This document shows positions 52,518 through 62,904 of a stretch of 64,000 nt of DNA, one piece after another (positions within the stretch are counted from its first letter, which is position 1; each line of letters starts with the position of its first letter). Source of the DNA: Bacteroidota bacterium (GTDB lineage: Bacteria > Bacteroidota > Bacteroidia > Chitinophagales > Chitinophagaceae); assembly GCA_023422835.1 (NCBI GenBank), contig JAFAGI010000025.1:62001-126000 (forward strand), read 5' to 3'. Made by a program: the position numbers and the translations under genes. The notes beneath the pieces are model-generated. The model ran no database searches. It saw nothing but the letters and a program-made list of their open reading frames with translations, and was not told the DNA's origin.

Positions 52518-55500
52518 TTAAAAAGTTAGATTGATGCCAAATGAAATAACTTTTGATAGGGGGTACACCTTTCCTTGACCCCATGGCCCGTCAATAGCTT
52601 CAGGATCAAATATGGTGGAGAGCTTCGTAAATGTGACCATATTTTCCGCTGATATATATACTTTTGCATTCGTTAGCTTTATCTGGTTGATTATATTTTG
52701 TGGCAAAGAGTAAGATAGTTGAATGTTTTTTATACGCATATAAGCGGCATTTTGCAGGTACCGTGTCTGCGCATATTGGTTTTTATCTCCTCTATTAAAA
52801 TCTGGTCTTGGATAATAGCTATTGACATTAGCTCCATACGGATCTCCCTCAGGCCGGAAAAAGTCCCAATGCTCTTTAAAACCTGCAGACTGCCACATGC
52901 CTCCATTAGCTCCCCAGAAATATGGGCCCCCTATAAATATATCTCTCTTACCTACCCCTTGTAAGAAAACGGCTAAATTAATTCCTTTCCACGTACCATC
53001 TAAAGTTATACCGTATCTGTAGCGAGGATTTGAGTTCCCTATTATTTTTCTATCGCCAGGGTTATCCAAGGTATTTGCTCCACTATTAATTTTTCCGTCT
53101 CCATTCAGATCTTTATACATAATATCTCCTGCTCCCCAGTTGTTTCCTATAGCGCTTTGATCAACTTTTGCCAAATGTGCATCCATCTCCTCCTGTGTTT
53201 TTGCTATACCGATTGTTTCGTATCCCCAGATCTCTCCGTTCAGACGGCCGATATACCAATCTCCGAGATTATAATTCTCATTGGGATATCTTGTTACTTT
53301 TTGTTGGCCATCTGACAATACAGCTTTAATACCATAATCGAACGCTCCAATATTGTCTCTCCAGCTTAATTCCAGGTCAAAGCCGTAAGACTCCATGTCT
53401 GCATTGTTTACACGTGGCACAGAAGTCCCAAGTGTTGCAGGCAGTGTAGGAGCAGGTCCTATCATATTCAATGTTTTACGGTTATAAACGTCCAAAGTTC
53501 CTGTGAATCTTCTGTTAAGCATTGCCCAGTCTACACCAATATTCCAGTCTTGTACTGTCTCCCACGTCATATCCTGACTTACTAATCCTGCCTGGGAAGC
53601 TATATTTGGTCTAATGCCGTTGGGATCAGGCAGCCAACTACTTCCTTTTACAGTATAAGGCAATGTAAGATAGAATGGATAAAGAGCTTCTGTATTTTGG
53701 TTTCCTAGTTCACCATATGAAGCTCTTAATTTCAGCATGCTAATCTTATCTTTGATTGCAGCCCAGAATTCTTCGTTAGCTATATTCCAGCCAAAAGAAG
53801 CTGATTTAAAAAAGCCCCATCTTTTATCGCCAACAAACCTTGAAGAACCCTGATAGTTGGCGTTAAGTTCAAAAAGATATTTATTGTTGAAATCATAGTT
53901 TAAGCGTCCGAAGAAAGAAGCAACAGCCCAATCTGCATAACCACCAGTTGCTCTGTCATTAGTAGTTGCTGTATTTACAGAAACCAGATTAGGTGTAATA
54001 AGTCCTTCTCTTTGTGCAGAAAGATCTCTCCTGTTGTTTTTTTCAGTATTTGATCCTACCAACATTTTAAAATTATGCACATTATTTAAAGCAAAGCTAT
54101 AATCGGTATAAATGTTTGTACTGTAATAATTATCTTTCCAAGCAGCGGCATTTACCTGCGTAGCGCCTGCTGCCCTGCCATCCCATGACATTAAATACGG
54201 CTGACCAGCTACGTCATGGGCATAAACGGGCAACACCTCCCATTGACCGAAGCGGGTAAATGTTTTTATACTACCATCTGCTACAATGTTCCAGTTTCTA
54301 ATTGGCGTAACGGTAAATCTTAACTGGTTTATGTAATCATTTTTTTCTTCTTCATCACGACCTCCATCACGAATTTGAATGATTTCAGAACCTATTGTAG
54401 GATATCCATTAGGATCATATGCCGGATTTGTAGGCCATCTGCGTGCAATATTATGATAGAAAAGGCCAGTCATATATGCCGGTCTATCGTAGTTTGCTCG
54501 TATCCATCGTGTATTATACATCATTTTTACCTTTTCAGTAATATCTGCATTGATTTTTCCGGTTAAGTTGTAACGATAGTATTTATCCTGACCAAACTTG
54601 TTTAATCCATTCTGTCGCATATAATTTCCTGAAACGTAATAATTCATTTTTTCGCCTCCTCCGCTCACACTTAAATTATGATCTTGTGAGGGCACCCATC
54701 TTCTATATAATGTATTAAACCAGTCTGTATTTCCAAAAGCTCCACTGTATTCGGCCCACCTATTCGCTCCTGTCCCATCGGCATTTTTAACCTCTTCAGT
54801 TCCATATGGAATCTTGCCAGCCTGAAAATCTAAAATTTTCTGCAATGTGGCCTCAGAAAATGGTCCGGCCTGACCACCATTCTCAGCAGCGCGATTAAAA
54901 AACCTTGCGAAGGTATAAGAATCCATCATTTTAGGTTGATTCAATGGATCGGAGTATCTGAAATTATTATTATAATTTATGGTTATTCTTCCTGATTTAC
55001 CGGACTTTGTTGTAATTAGAATCACGCCAAATGGAGCTCTTGCACCATAAATAGCAGAAGCAGCCGCATCTTTTAGAACAGATATATTTGCAACATCCTG
55101 TGGATTCAAAGTATTTATATCACCAACAACTCCATCAATCAATACTAAAGGGCCAGAATTAGAACCTGTACCTATAGTACCTACCCCGCGAATATTCATA
55201 CTCATTGTATTATTAAGTTCACCTCCATTACTATTTACGGTAAAGTTTAAACCTGGAACAACACCTTGTAAAGCCTGACTTATGTTCGCTACAGGTCTCT
55301 GCTGTAGTGCTTTTGTATCAACTGTACTTACAGAGCCTGTAAGATTTTCACGTCTTTGAGTTGCATAACCTACTACAACAATCTCGTCACCCGCAACTTG
55401 TACTGCAGGAGAAAGAGAAATATCGACCTGATCACCCCTTACATCACCGAATTCGGTTATGTATCCCACAGAGGAAAACTCAATTACATCTCCTTCCGCT

Positions 55501-55709
55501 GCTCTGATAGAATAATTACCCTGTGCATCCGATATTACTCCAGTAGTTCTACCCTTTACTTTAACTGATGCATTTGCAATAGGTAGTCCTGTAGTATCAG
55601 TTACTTTACCCGTAATAGTTTTTAGTGTTTGTGCATACCCTGATTGCATTATTAAAAGGACTATAATAGTTAACAGCCCATTTAAAATGAATCTTCTTTT
55701 TTTTCTCAT
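52518..55709 (-). CDS. SusC/RagA-family TonB-dependent receptor (second pair)
   Basis: 1063 residues. Signal peptide MRKKRRFILNGLLTIIVLLI..GYAQ; carboxypeptidase-regulatory-like domain about 30-108 (ITGKVTDTTGLPIANASVKV); TonB box/VVVGYATQRRENLTGSV (about 112-128); plug about 130-240 with ISVLKDAAASAIYGARAPFGVI; barrel to the terminal SFGINLTF. Its N-terminal domain is clearly related to that of the third SusC, so the two pairs are probably paralogous. Upstream lies a 15-base sequence identical to part of the sialate susC operator. Confidence 0.93.
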   Translation of the reverse strand: MRKKRRFILNGLLTIIVLLIMQSGYAQTLKTITGKVTDTTGLPIANASVKVKGRTTGVISDAQGNYSIRAAEGDVIEFSSVGYITEFGDVRGDQVDISLSPAVQVAGDEIVVVGYATQRRENLTGSVSTVDTKALQQRPVANISQALQGVVPGLNFTVNSNGGELNNTMSMNIRGVGTIGTGSNSGPLVLIDGVVGDINTLNPQDVANISVLKDAAASAIYGARAPFGVILITTKSGKSGRITINYNNNFRYSDPLNQPKMMDSYTFARFFNRAAENGGQAGPFSEATLQKILDFQAGKIPYGTEEVKNADGTGANRWAEYSGAFGNTDWFNTLYRRWVPSQDHNLSVSGGGEKMNYYVSGNYMRQNGLNKFGQDKYYRYNLTGKINADITEKVKMMYNTRWIRANYDRPAYMTGLFYHNIARRWPTNPAYDPNGYPTIGSEIIQIRDGGRDEEEKNDYINQLRFTVTPIRNWNIVADGSIKTFTRFGQWEVLPVYAHDVAGQPYLMSWDGRAAGATQVNAAAWKDNYYSTNIYTDYSFALNNVHNFKMLVGSNTEKNNRRDLSAQREGLITPNLVSVNTATTNDRATGGYADWAVASFFGRLNYDFNNKYLFELNANYQGSSRFVGDKRWGFFKSASFGWNIANEEFWAAIKDKISMLKLRASYGELGNQNTEALYPFYLTLPYTVKGSSWLPDPNGIRPNIASQAGLVSQDMTWETVQDWNIGVDWAMLNRRFTGTLDVYNRKTLNMIGPAPTLPATLGTSVPRVNNADMESYGFDLELSWRDNIGAFDYGIKAVLSDGQQKVTRYPNENYNLGDWYIGRLNGEIWGYETIGIAKTQEEMDAHLAKVDQSAIGNNWGAGDIMYKDLNGDGKINSGANTLDNPGDRKIIGNSNPRYRYGITLDGTWKGINLAVFLQGVGKRDIFIGGPYFWGANGGMWQSAGFKEHWDFFRPEGDPYGANVNSYYPRPDFNRGDKNQYAQTRYLQNAAYMRIKNIQLSYSLPQNIINQIKLTNAKVYISAENMVTFTKLSTIFDPEAIDGPWGQGKVYPLSKVISFGINLTF

Positions 55710-55772
55710 TTCTTATTTTTTATTGGTTTTTAAATAATTTTACTGCGTTATTGTATCTGCTTTCTATTCCTG

Positions 55773-55787
55773 AATATATCATACATA
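55773..55787 (-). promoter_or_regulatory. Candidate shared operator upstream of susC2
   Basis: On the minus strand TATGTATGATATATT, identical over 15 bases to 20196-20210 in the sialate susC promoter, where it forms the left arm of the palindrome and runs into the -7 box. Here the right arm is not conserved. Confidence 0.4.
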
Positions 55788-56175
55788 AAGATATAATATT
55801 TTGCAAAAAAAATTAAGATATTAGCATAAATGAAATATAATGCTCCTTTCTTTTTATTAAATTTATATGTATAAAACTAATATTTAACAATACTATATAC
55901 ATTATGATATTATAAATTTATAAAAATAAACGTTTACATAGAATTTTTATTAATATATCTTAAATAGCCAAATCATTGTTATAATACTAATACTGGTAGT
56001 TATTTCTAGAGGTAAATTGTGATAAAACTTTTAAATAAAAGAATGATATTGCAATAAGAGCGCATAAGTTCTTAAGTCTAATCATCCAAAAAAATGTGTG
56101 CGAGAGAAAGGGGCTTCTTAGAAGCCTAAAAATGGTGGCTAACATCTGCAAAAAAGCAGCGCTCATATTCTTAAG

Positions 56176-56210
56176 AATAAAAAACCGCCTCAAATCAATT
56201 TGAGACGGCT
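56176..56210 (-). terminator. Intrinsic terminator of the ROK-susC3-susD3 unit
   Basis: CCGCCTCAAAT (56185-56195) and ATTTGAGACGG (56198-56208) pair with one mismatch. On the minus strand the stem is followed by TTTTTTATTC. It lies 27 bases after the susD3 stop. Confidence 0.8.
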
Positions 56211-56237
56211 CCGCTTTACTTTTAATAACTTTATATA

Positions 56238-58094
56238 TTATTTAGGTCCTACACCATAATCAGGATTTTGCTTATCAAACCATAAGCGTTCCCGATTAAG
56301 TATGGTTGGCGTATTAACTCCAGTAGTAAATCCTTGCTCTTGAACGGCTTTCATAGCATTTTGGAAATTTTTACTTGACTCCAGAGGCGCATTAATCATA
56401 AATCTACGTGGAATAATTAAGTCATTACCACCACTTCCTAAGAATTTTTCCCGTGGTAATATAGTACTATTTAAAAGAAATACTCCCGCTCTTCTTACTA
56501 AAGTCCACAAATCATAAGGGGTATTTGCGAAATTAATAAACTGTTGAATGTATACTTTCTCAAGAGCATTAGAAGATAAATTATAAGAAGCTTGAGCTAA
56601 TAAATTATCAATTTCTCCAGGCTTTAATTTAATAGAAGCTTGAGATGCCATATCACCAGAATAAACAGGATCTGTATCATAATATGGAAACTTATTACTC
56701 TGGGCTATTGAATTCATTCTTTCAACAGACATTCTTACACCTTTATTAAGATATTCCTGTGCAGATTTAGGTAGATTAGCACCAAGTAATTTAAATTCAG
56801 CAAAGTACAAATTAGTTTCTGCAGATGAGCCTAAAATAAGATTGTATCCAGGATAGTTATCCTTTTGTTCTATTACCCTACCATTGACTTTAGTAGGGTA
56901 GGTGAAGTTAAGACCTGTACGAGTAAGAAATTCGGAGTAACTTGAAGTAGAAGAATAAGTTTTGTTAACATCTCCTATCGTAATTTTATTTCTTTCGCTT
57001 TGCTTAAAATATTCATCATATTGTGTCTCAAACGTTTTCTTTGGCGAGACAGGCACTCCATAATATCTTACCCAAGGCTCTCCCGCTCCTTTCCAGCTTG
57101 CGAAATTGCCATTAGCATCAAAGTTAATATTGTTCAAGATATAAGATGGCAAAGGTTTTTTAACATCAATAAATTGTTGAACAACCTCCGCATTAAAACC
57201 GTTTTTAGTGAAAATAAATCTTACACGAGGATCTTTATTTTGCACTAAAAAATCAACAACGTTTTTTGCGGCAGAACCTGGTTGAGTTACATTATTAGTA
57301 CCATAATATTTAATGCCCCTGTTGTAAATGAAATCATCTTCGAGAGCATCCATATAACCAGCTGAAGAATTAGCTACTTCTTCTGCAATTTTCAATGCCT
57401 TTGCCCTGTCGGCGTTAATTAGACGGGCTGCAATTCTTAATTTCAACAAGTTACAGAACTTAGCCCATTTTTTATAATCCCCTTTATAAATAAAGTCCTC
57501 TACGCCAATTTCGAATCTGTTGGGCACATTAGCTGTTAGGTCATGAATAGCTGTGTCCAATTGACTTAACCAGGTATCAAATAATTTTTGTTGGTTATCA
57601 AAAACCGCAGTTAAAACAGGAGGATTTGTACTTAAGGCAATACCGGCCTCTGTATATACGATTGATCCTATATTGTCTGTAACTGTTATTGCGGGCTGAA
57701 TAACAGCAGGAAAGGTTATAGCTCTCATTGCAGCCATTCTAGCTTTTTCTTCTGCCGGCATTTTATCTACTCTTAATCTTACGTCAATGGCATTAGGTAT
57801 AAGATTTCTGTATAAATTCTGATTCTCGTAATTAGTCATTTCCACAAAATTTTCACTATTACCAACCCCTGTTGTAGTCAGCTGTGACCAGGGAAAAACA
57901 TAGTCAAAATTATTGTAAAACCACACTATATAATCATCATTATACATACTTTCTATAGTGCGGGCTACGGAATATCTCAAGTCAGGGTTTCCAACAATTG
58001 ATGGATCAGTGTTAAGGGATGCCCATTTTTCTTTGCTGCATGAAACAGAAGATAAAATGAAGACGATCAGTGTTATTCTTAATATATTTTTCAT
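56238..58094 (-). CDS. SusD-like lipoprotein (SusD-like_2 type, third pair)
   Basis: 618 residues from ATG 58094, giving MKNILRITLIVFILSSVSC with lipobox SVSC; an in-frame ATG at 58115 would overlap susC. The sequence is unlike the other two SusD proteins: KWASLNTDPSIVGNPDLRYSVARTIESMY at the N-terminus and CNLLKLRIAARLINAD (about 206-221) are typical of the SusD/RagB-like PF12771 group. It starts ten bases after the susC3 stop. Binding partner of that receptor; substrate unknown. Confidence 0.88.
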   Translation of the reverse strand: MKNILRITLIVFILSSVSCSKEKWASLNTDPSIVGNPDLRYSVARTIESMYNDDYIVWFYNNFDYVFPWSQLTTTGVGNSENFVEMTNYENQNLYRNLIPNAIDVRLRVDKMPAEEKARMAAMRAITFPAVIQPAITVTDNIGSIVYTEAGIALSTNPPVLTAVFDNQQKLFDTWLSQLDTAIHDLTANVPNRFEIGVEDFIYKGDYKKWAKFCNLLKLRIAARLINADRAKALKIAEEVANSSAGYMDALEDDFIYNRGIKYYGTNNVTQPGSAAKNVVDFLVQNKDPRVRFIFTKNGFNAEVVQQFIDVKKPLPSYILNNINFDANGNFASWKGAGEPWVRYYGVPVSPKKTFETQYDEYFKQSERNKITIGDVNKTYSSTSSYSEFLTRTGLNFTYPTKVNGRVIEQKDNYPGYNLILGSSAETNLYFAEFKLLGANLPKSAQEYLNKGVRMSVERMNSIAQSNKFPYYDTDPVYSGDMASQASIKLKPGEIDNLLAQASYNLSSNALEKVYIQQFINFANTPYDLWTLVRRAGVFLLNSTILPREKFLGSGGNDLIIPRRFMINAPLESSKNFQNAMKAVQEQGFTTGVNTPTILNRERLWFDKQNPDYGVGPK

Positions 58095-58104
58095 TGTTTT
58101 TATT

Positions 58105-61100
58105 TTATAAATCAATACCTAGGGTGAATGTATAGCTTCTGGTGTAGGGTATAAAATTACGTTCAAAGAAAGATTCTTTACTGCTTGTACCTCTAAAACT
58201 TTCGGGATTTATATGATTGGGTAAGCTATTATGCAGATATGCTACGTTACGAATATTTAATCCTAAAGTAAGATTTTTAATTGGTGTACTGCTTATCCAT
58301 TTTTTAGGTAAATTGTATCCGAAATAAATATTACGCAATGCTATGTAGCTTACTTTACTAAACCAGTCGTCGTTAACAACACCTCTAGACCATGAATTAT
58401 TGAAATAAGTATAATAGCTTGCGTGCACAGGCTCAACGTATCCTTTTTCATAAGCTTCTTTATAAGTCATTCCGCCTACATCCTGTTTGGTACCTGCTGG
58501 CGTTGTAACCATTTGGCCTTTATTAAAAATACCCTCTGGAATAATTCCATCTGTGAACGTCTGGCCTTTAGTATCTGCATATTGAGACGTCCAGGTTATG
58601 CCGCCATGAGCAGCATCTCTTCCGTATAAGGACGTTGACAGCCAGCCATTAGCAGTGCCATACCTATTAGAGAAAGAAGCCATATGACCTCCAAATCTTG
58701 CATCTAACTGAATCGATAAATTAAATCCTTTGTAAGATAAATCGTTGATCCATGAACCTTCGAAATCTGGTTGCATTTTACCAACTTCTTCAACTTTTCC
58801 GCTTCTTGTATAAAATGCACCTCTATTGCCATCATTCCAGGTTAAAACTTTCATTCCGTTACGAGGATCACTAATATTATTACCTTTATCATCTTTAGAC
58901 TGCCAAACCAAAGGCTTGCTATCACTCATTAGCACACCATAGTCGCCACCGTCATAAGCTACTGAAGCTACTCTAAAGTTTCCATAAGACGGATCACCAC
59001 CTAACACCATATATGCTCCGTAATCTTTATGCAAATTTAAAACCATTGTTCTGTTCTTCCAGTAATTAAACGTAGTATTCCATCTAAATCCGTTAGTACT
59101 TTTTACCGGAACAGCATTTACAGTTAGTTCAATACCCCTGTTTCTTAATGAACCAATATTTGTCAATAAATTATCATACCCAACTACAGACTCTACAGGT
59201 ACCATGCCTATTTGATTATTGATTATATCATTATAGAATGAGAAATCGAAACCAAGTCTGTTTTGAAAGAAGCGAATATCTGCACCAACTTCGAAAGAGT
59301 TCTTTTTTTCAGGCATAATATCTTTATCAACTAAGATCGAAGAAATACCATTGGTATATACAAAATTTCCTCCATTCATTTCATATTTTCCTATTGTATA
59401 ACCTTTATTTATAAAGAAAGGGTCTGTATCACTACCAACCTGTGCCCACGATGTTCTCAACTTTGCAAAAGAAATTGATTGGGGCAGTTTAAATGTTTCA
59501 TGTGCTAACCAGGAAACAGATACAGAAGGATAGAAGTAAGAATTATTCCCTGTTCCATCAGAATAAACTAATGCAGAGGACCAGTCATTTCTTCCTGTAA
59601 TATCTAAGAATAATTGATCTTTGTAGCCAAAGTTAGTTAAAAAATAAAGTGAGTTAATTTGTTTATTACCTTGTACTTTTCCTTCCGTTAATATATTCTT
59701 TTTAGAATTCTCTAAGAAATATTGGCCGGGAACAATCAAGCCTCCGTCTGTCCAGGATCTGGTATATGACTTGTCCTGTTTCCACATTTCACCACCTGCT
59801 ACTAAGTTGAAAGACCAATTTTCATTTATATCTTTATTAATATTGGCTGTAAATTTTCCTGTTTTACTCAAATCCTCCGTGTGGCCTAATAAATACTTAC
59901 CTCCATCATTTGCATATCCGGAACCTAATTCTTTATTTTCAGCCTTTGTGGTATAGTAATTCATATTACCTTCTAACATAAGTGACAACCAGTCAGTTAC
60001 TTTTGCCGAAAGCTTTACAACAGGTCGCGTAACAAGATCTTTTTGGACACTGTTGTTTAAATTATAACCAAACCAAAGGCTCTTTCCTGGAACATCTGCA
60101 TATTTATCGCCATAACTTCCGTTTGGAATACCCCCATGCGCAGCTTGCCAGTATTCTTTATTTTTAAATTTATCTGTGTTGTAGTAATTATTAAAAGTTC
60201 CATCAATAAAATATTCGGCCATATCATTCCTTGGATTAGAAGAAGTGGAGGTAGTAAACGATACCGACGCTTCCGCTTTTAGCCACGTTGCCAGATTGTA
60301 TGCTCCACTGAATAATAATGAATTTCTCTCAAATTTATTATTAGGCAACATTCCAGTGCGGTAAGTGTAAGCATCTGATAAATAGAAATTTCCTTTTTCA
60401 TTTCCTCCACTCAAAGCAACAGAAGTAGTACTTAAAATTCCTTTTTTATAAGCATTGAGCAGATTATTCCTATTTGGAGAATAAGTAGTTTCAGTACCAT
60501 CATAATCTATAATTTTTCTTCCGTCAAATTTAGGCCCATAGCCTACACCTGCAGGATGTCCTATTTTAGTAGGAATACCTTTATCATTCAAATAAAATTG
60601 ATTCTGGTCAAAGCGGTAATAACCTCCATTTGGATCATTTTCACCATAACTAATATATCCTGCTATATCTCCTTCTCCATATTCATATTGCAGATCAGGA
60701 ATTTTATATGCATGATCAATGCCTAAGGTTTGTTTAATAGATACTCCTATTCCTTTCGCACCAGCACCATCTTTAGTAACTATGATAATGGCACCATTCA
60801 TACCACGAGAACCATATAAAGCCGTAGCTGCTGCACCGCGTAAAACGGTTACGCTCTTATAATCATCTGGATTTAAATTTTTGAGCATATTACCAAAATC
60901 ATCAGAACTTGTATTCCAGTCTGCAGAGGCATTTGAAATGCTATTTTCTAAAATTACACCATCCACTACAAAAATGGGCTGATTATTATTAGAGTTTAAA
61001 GATGAAACACCTCTCAACTGTATTTTTGAATTCCCAAAAAGTCCTCCATCCGAGGTTGTAATACTAACACCAGGAGCCTGACCTTGCAAGCTTTGAACAG

Positions 61101-61530
61101 GATTTACAGTATTGGTTTTAGCTAAATCATCTCCCTGAATAGTTGTCATTCCATAACCAATTTTTCTGTTTTCTCTTCTGATGCCGAGTGCTGTAACTAC
61201 GATTTCATTACCTGCTATTGTGACCTCAGGCTGCATAGTTATATCAACTATATTACCCTTAACTTCACCATATTCAGTAATATAACCCACATAAGAAAAC
61301 TCTAGAACATCTCCATTTTGTGCTTTAATAGAGTATATTCCATTCATATCTGAAACAACCCCAGTTGTTCTTCCTTGTACTTTTACTGACACATTAGGTA
61401 ATCCCGTGCCACTTGTATCAGTTACTTTCCCCGTAACCGTCCGCTGGGTTTGTGCAAACCCTGTTTGCAATAATAAAAGGGTAAATATGCTTAACAACCC
61501 TTTTAAAATGAGTGTTCGTGTTTTTCTCAT
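58105..61530 (-). CDS. SusC/RagA-family TonB-dependent receptor (third pair)
   Basis: 1141 residues. Signal peptide MRKTRTLILKGLLSIFTLLL..GFAQ; regulatory-like domain about 30-108 (VTGKVTDTSGTGLPNVSVKV); TonB-box region EIVVTALGIRRENRKIGYG (about 112-130); plug about 130-260 with VTVLRGAAATALYGSRGMNGAI; barrel to TFTLGIDL. The phrase ALGIRRENRKIGY marks a different SusC subgroup from the VVGYG type of the other two. It lies 42 bases after the ROK repressor gene and is probably cotranscribed with it. Confidence 0.93.
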   Translation of the reverse strand: MRKTRTLILKGLLSIFTLLLLQTGFAQTQRTVTGKVTDTSGTGLPNVSVKVQGRTTGVVSDMNGIYSIKAQNGDVLEFSYVGYITEYGEVKGNIVDITMQPEVTIAGNEIVVTALGIRRENRKIGYGMTTIQGDDLAKTNTVNPVQSLQGQAPGVSITTSDGGLFGNSKIQLRGVSSLNSNNNQPIFVVDGVILENSISNASADWNTSSDDFGNMLKNLNPDDYKSVTVLRGAAATALYGSRGMNGAIIIVTKDGAGAKGIGVSIKQTLGIDHAYKIPDLQYEYGEGDIAGYISYGENDPNGGYYRFDQNQFYLNDKGIPTKIGHPAGVGYGPKFDGRKIIDYDGTETTYSPNRNNLLNAYKKGILSTTSVALSGGNEKGNFYLSDAYTYRTGMLPNNKFERNSLLFSGAYNLATWLKAEASVSFTTSTSSNPRNDMAEYFIDGTFNNYYNTDKFKNKEYWQAAHGGIPNGSYGDKYADVPGKSLWFGYNLNNSVQKDLVTRPVVKLSAKVTDWLSLMLEGNMNYYTTKAENKELGSGYANDGGKYLLGHTEDLSKTGKFTANINKDINENWSFNLVAGGEMWKQDKSYTRSWTDGGLIVPGQYFLENSKKNILTEGKVQGNKQINSLYFLTNFGYKDQLFLDITGRNDWSSALVYSDGTGNNSYFYPSVSVSWLAHETFKLPQSISFAKLRTSWAQVGSDTDPFFINKGYTIGKYEMNGGNFVYTNGISSILVDKDIMPEKKNSFEVGADIRFFQNRLGFDFSFYNDIINNQIGMVPVESVVGYDNLLTNIGSLRNRGIELTVNAVPVKSTNGFRWNTTFNYWKNRTMVLNLHKDYGAYMVLGGDPSYGNFRVASVAYDGGDYGVLMSDSKPLVWQSKDDKGNNISDPRNGMKVLTWNDGNRGAFYTRSGKVEEVGKMQPDFEGSWINDLSYKGFNLSIQLDARFGGHMASFSNRYGTANGWLSTSLYGRDAAHGGITWTSQYADTKGQTFTDGIIPEGIFNKGQMVTTPAGTKQDVGGMTYKEAYEKGYVEPVHASYYTYFNNSWSRGVVNDDWFSKVSYIALRNIYFGYNLPKKWISSTPIKNLTLGLNIRNVAYLHNSLPNHINPESFRGTSSKESFFERNFIPYTRSYTFTLGIDL

Positions 61531-61572
61531 TTTTTTTTCTTTTATTGTTATTGAATTAAAGTCTTTATATTT

Positions 61573-62841
61573 TTAATCTGTTATTTTAGTCTCCCTGCCG
61601 ATCATTTTGCGCAGCTTCTCTTTCTGCCGGGCTTCCTGGTATATTTCTTCAACATTAGACATTACCAATATAGCTGCACCTATCAGTTCAGATTCGTAGC
61701 CCATCTTAGAAACACTGATTTCTGTAAAACGCGCAAGCTTGGGTATGCACATTTCATTCAAAGCTTGCTGCATCGGCGTGAGCCAAATGTTGCCCATCAA
61801 AGCACCTCTTCCGCTGAGGATTATCTTGCCGGGATTAAACAAGTGAATCAGTATAGCTATGCCGCTGCCAATGTTGTAGCCTACTTCTGAAATCAGCTCT
61901 ATGGCAAGGCTGTCTCCATTGGTAACCGCATCTGCAAACAACTTGCTCTTCTCTTCGTAATTTTTATCTGCCGTAAGCCTACCTGCCATAGAACTCTGCT
62001 TACCTTCTTTTATCCTCTCTTCCGCAGCATTGATCATGTAGATAAAAGAAGACTCTGTTTCAAGGCAACCGATCTTGCCGCAACTGCAGAGCTTACCATT
62101 TTTAAACATGGGTATATGGCTGAACTCTCCGGCGAAACCATTTGCGCCCCTGTACAGCTCTCCGTTAATAATAATGCCTAAACCTACACCCCAGTTGAAG
62201 TTGATGATCATGGAGTTATCAGTGGCCGAGCCGAAATAATACTCTGCCAGAGCTATAGAACTGGAGTCGTTCTCTATAAAAACAGGAATACCGGTACTGA
62301 TCTTAATCTGCTTGGAAATATTAGCTCCTAAAAATGTATAGTTATGCCCCGCCTTCGGATCAACAAAACCCGGCATGCCTATGCCTATGCCTGCTATGCG
62401 GTCTTTGTCTATCTCAGAATCTTTAATAACTTTTACGATTGCTTCAGTAAGCGTCTGCAGCGCTACATAATTGTTGGTAAGGGGCAGCTCTACTTTGGTT
62501 ACAGGCGTTACAAAATTATTGTGCATATCCATAATCACTATGCGCGTGATCAGCTGGTCCATGGCTACCGAAACTATATACATTAAATCTTTGCGCAATC
62601 TATACATCAGCGGGCGCCTGCCACCACTGGAAAGTGCGTAACCATTCTCTTCAACGATCTGATCATCAATCATCTCATTGAGAAACTTGCTGGTCAATGA
62701 CAAGCTTTTATTCATCTTTTTGCTCAGTTCCATACAGGATATGTTACCAGCAAAATATACTTCGCGTATTATTGAACTTTTATAAGAAACTTCTTTCATG
62801 GACACATCATTTAAACTGATGTTAGTATTATTCAAAGACAA
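61573..62841 (-). CDS. ROK-family transcriptional repressor (NagC/XylR type)
   Basis: 422 residues. N-terminal winged helix (about 20-85, IIREVYFAGNISCMELSKKMNKSLSLTSKFLNEM, then SSGGRRPLMYRL, the typical link), followed by the sugar-kinase-like ROK fold: GIGIGMPGFVDP (about 144-155), FIENDSSSIALAEYYFG (about 187), GVGLGIIINGELYRGANGFAGEFSH (about 212-236) and the zinc-binding CSCGKIGCLE (about 246-255). Effectors of the family are sugars or sugar phosphates such as GlcNAc-6-P. It heads the third SusC/SusD unit and may also answer to amino sugars from the sialic acid pathway, but that is inference. Confidence 0.92.
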   Translation of the reverse strand: MSLNNTNISLNDVSMKEVSYKSSIIREVYFAGNISCMELSKKMNKSLSLTSKFLNEMIDDQIVEENGYALSSGGRRPLMYRLRKDLMYIVSVAMDQLITRIVIMDMHNNFVTPVTKVELPLTNNYVALQTLTEAIVKVIKDSEIDKDRIAGIGIGMPGFVDPKAGHNYTFLGANISKQIKISTGIPVFIENDSSSIALAEYYFGSATDNSMIINFNWGVGLGIIINGELYRGANGFAGEFSHIPMFKNGKLCSCGKIGCLETESSFIYMINAAEERIKEGKQSSMAGRLTADKNYEEKSKLFADAVTNGDSLAIELISEVGYNIGSGIAILIHLFNPGKIILSGRGALMGNIWLTPMQQALNEMCIPKLARFTEISVSKMGYESELIGAAILVMSNVEEIYQEARQKEKLRKMIGRETKITD

Positions 62842-62904
62842 AGTAAAATAACTTTTATCAAAAAAACAAAATGTTTTTATAATAATATAATTATTTAGAT
62901 AAAA

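Larger units (their letters stand above)
55710..56237. other. Long AT-rich gap between two SusC/SusD pairs
   Basis: No gene is supported. It contains the terminator of the upstream operon (56176-56210), a short hairpin GGCTTC-TTA-GAAGCC (56112-56126), a very AT-rich stretch (55795-55985) and, on the minus strand at 55773-55787, TATGTATGATATATT, shared with the sialate susC promoter. The promoter of susC2 must lie here; TATCTTTA (minus, 55787-55794) is a one-mismatch -7 box. Confidence 0.6.

Noticed and set aside
55987..56193. Minus-strand frame of 68 codons in the gap between SusC/SusD pairs
   Set aside because: It lies in AT-rich DNA, includes the terminator hairpin region and has no recognisable domain.
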